Assembly (NCBI GenBank): GCA_032620915.1
Contig: CP136052.1
Span: 1,092,501-1,156,500 of the forward strand
Length of the DNA: 64,000 nt
Origin: Oscillospiraceae bacterium NTUH-002-81
Lineage (GTDB): Bacteria; Bacillota; Clostridia; Lachnospirales; Lachnospiraceae
Reading direction: 5' to 3'
The notes under the pieces were generated by a model, which worked only from the letters and a program-made list of their open reading frames with translations, did no database searches and was not told the DNA's origin. The translations under genes and the position numbers were made by a program. Below, piece by piece: positions 63,098 to 64,000 of the stretch; the first letter of the stretch is position 1; each line of letters starts with the position of its first letter.

Positions 63098-63400
63098 ATG
63101 ATTGAAAGTTCAGTACTTAAGAAACTCGGAGTTTTTGCAGGTGGCGTTTTATTTGGTACAGCCGGAATCAAGGTGCTGTCCAGCAAGGATGCAAAGAAAG
63201 TTTACACAGGCTGCACAGCTGCCGTTCTTCGCGCAAAGGATTGTGTCATGAAGACAGCATCTACTGTACAGGAGAACGCTGAGGACATCCTCGCTGAGGC
63301 AAAGCAGATCAATGAAGAGCGTGCCAAGAAGGAAGAGGAAGTTTTCGAGGACGAGGCTTGCTGCTGCGAATCTGAGACAGAGACAACAGAGGCTGAATAA
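63098..63400 (+). CDS. DUF6110-family membrane protein
   Basis: A 100-aa protein. Residues 8-27 (KKLGVFAGGVLFGTAGIKVL) form a membrane segment. SSKDAKKVYTGCTAAVLRAKD follows, then a helical Glu/Lys region, and a C-terminal CCCE in an acidic tail that could bind metal. AAGGAGG precedes the ATG. The family is regularly found next to heavy-metal P-type ATPases, as here, which suggests a role in metal handling. The exact role is not known. Confidence 0.85.
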   Translation: MIESSVLKKLGVFAGGVLFGTAGIKVLSSKDAKKVYTGCTAAVLRAKDCVMKTASTVQENAEDILAEAKQINEERAKKEEEVFEDEACCCESETETTEAE

Positions 63401-63481
63401 GTTGCAGGACAGGGTGCCGCGGATCGAACCATATGAGGAGAACCGGGGCGCCCTCCTTTTTGCACAGGAGGAAGGATTTAT

Positions 63482-64000
63482 ATGAGATTTCAGATAAAGC
63501 ATGAGATGCGGGGCAGACTTCGTATCCATGTGATCAAAAGCCGTATGACCTGTGAAGAGGCAGATATGCTGCAGTATTATTTGACACAGATCGAAGGCGT
63601 GGAGCAGGCGAAGGTGTATGAGCGGACCGGGGATGCGTCCGTTGTATATACCACAGACCGGCAGGTATTGTTAGAGAAGCTGCAGCAGTTCCGTTTCGAC
63701 AGTTCGCTGGTACCTAAGGAGTATCTGGCGCACTCGGGCCGGGAACTGAACTCCGCTTATCAGGAAAAGCTGGTCATGAAGGTCGTTCTGCGTTATGCAG
63801 GAAAATTATTTGTGCCGTATTCCATCCGGGCCGTGTGGACTGCCATCAAGTCCGTGAAATATCTGAAGCACGGGGTACAGACGCTGGCCAAGGGCCGTCT
63901 GGAGGTACCGGTACTGGATGCGACCGCCATCGGGGTATCCGTATTCCGCGGCGATATGAAGACCGCAGGCTCTATCATGTTCCTGCTTGGCATCGGTGAG
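63482..64000 (+). CDS. heavy-metal P-type ATPase, N-terminal part (runs off window)
   Basis: 173 codons are visible. The start MRFQIKHEMRGRLRIHV follows GGAGGAAGG. The N-terminal 70 residues form a ferredoxin-like domain typical of a degenerate heavy-metal-associated domain without the CxxC. LEVPVLDATAIGVSVFRGDM, then KTAGSIMFLLGIGE, is the first transmembrane region seen in the P1B ATPases that accompany DUF6110. The phosphorylation site lies beyond the window, so metal specificity cannot be judged. Confidence 0.8.
   Translation, partial: MRFQIKHEMRGRLRIHVIKSRMTCEEADMLQYYLTQIEGVEQAKVYERTGDASVVYTTDRQVLLEKLQQFRFDSSLVPKEYLAHSGRELNSAYQEKLVMKVVLRYAGKLFVPYSIRAVWTAIKSVKYLKHGVQTLAKGRLEVPVLDATAIGVSVFRGDMKTAGSIMFLLGIGE

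Overview
The window looks like a Lachnospiraceae-type anaerobic Clostridia chromosome. It has strong AGGAGG ribosome sites, a butyryl-CoA synthesis operon with an electron-bifurcating-type Bcd/Etf, pyruvate phosphate dikinase, a single-chain glycyl-tRNA synthetase, DUF4317 and DUF6110 proteins, and a putative DNA-repair radical SAM pair. No species is claimed.

Layout. 1-1.5 kb: 3' end of a 23S rRNA gene followed by tRNA-Trp, with no 5S gene between them. 1.7-8 kb: a coiled-coil membrane protein, an Lrp/AsnC regulator, an MBOAT acyltransferase with an SGNH-like partner, an FAD oxidoreductase and an isochorismatase-family hydrolase. 8.2-14.5 kb: thl-crt-hbd, then bcd-etfB-etfA, from sigma-70-type promoters. 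14.6-16 kb: rpoN (sigma-54). 16-28.4 kb: a 4-hydroxybutyrate-to-butyrate module. It holds a GldA-type dehydrogenase, a permease, a 4-hydroxybutyrate CoA-transferase, 4-hydroxybutyryl-CoA dehydratase, a PAS/AAA+/Fis sigma-54 activator, a NifU-like protein, a small CGGC-motif protein and a second, nearly identical bcd-etfB-etfA. 28.7-44 kb: a GDSL protein, glycerol kinase, two MATE transporters, an Mrp ATPase, the radical SAM repair pair, an HPr-like protein, a nuclease-helicase, a LysR regulator and two M14-like proteins. 44-64 kb: an M16 protease, era, recO, glyQS, a CotH-like protein, ppdK, an HD hydrolase, a membrane LuxR regulator with two lipoproteins, DUF4317, and a DUF6110/P-type ATPase cluster cut by the window end.

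Main result. Four -24/-12 sigma-54 promoters with exact GG-N10-GC spacing start all four transcription units of the 4-hydroxybutyrate module. Copies of a dyad TTGCA-N4-TGCAA lie beside them, and the activator and rpoN itself are encoded in the same 10 kb. One bcd-etfBA copy therefore sits behind a housekeeping promoter, and its duplicate sits inside the sigma-54 regulon. Together these genes would import or activate 4-hydroxybutyrate, dehydrate it to crotonyl-CoA and reduce that to butyryl-CoA.

Caution. Eight genes are broken by ten single-base insertions. All are +1 and nearly all lie in short homopolymers; two are in era, which is normally essential. This one-sided pattern points to consensus indel errors, so the frameshifts should not be read as gene decay without checking reads.
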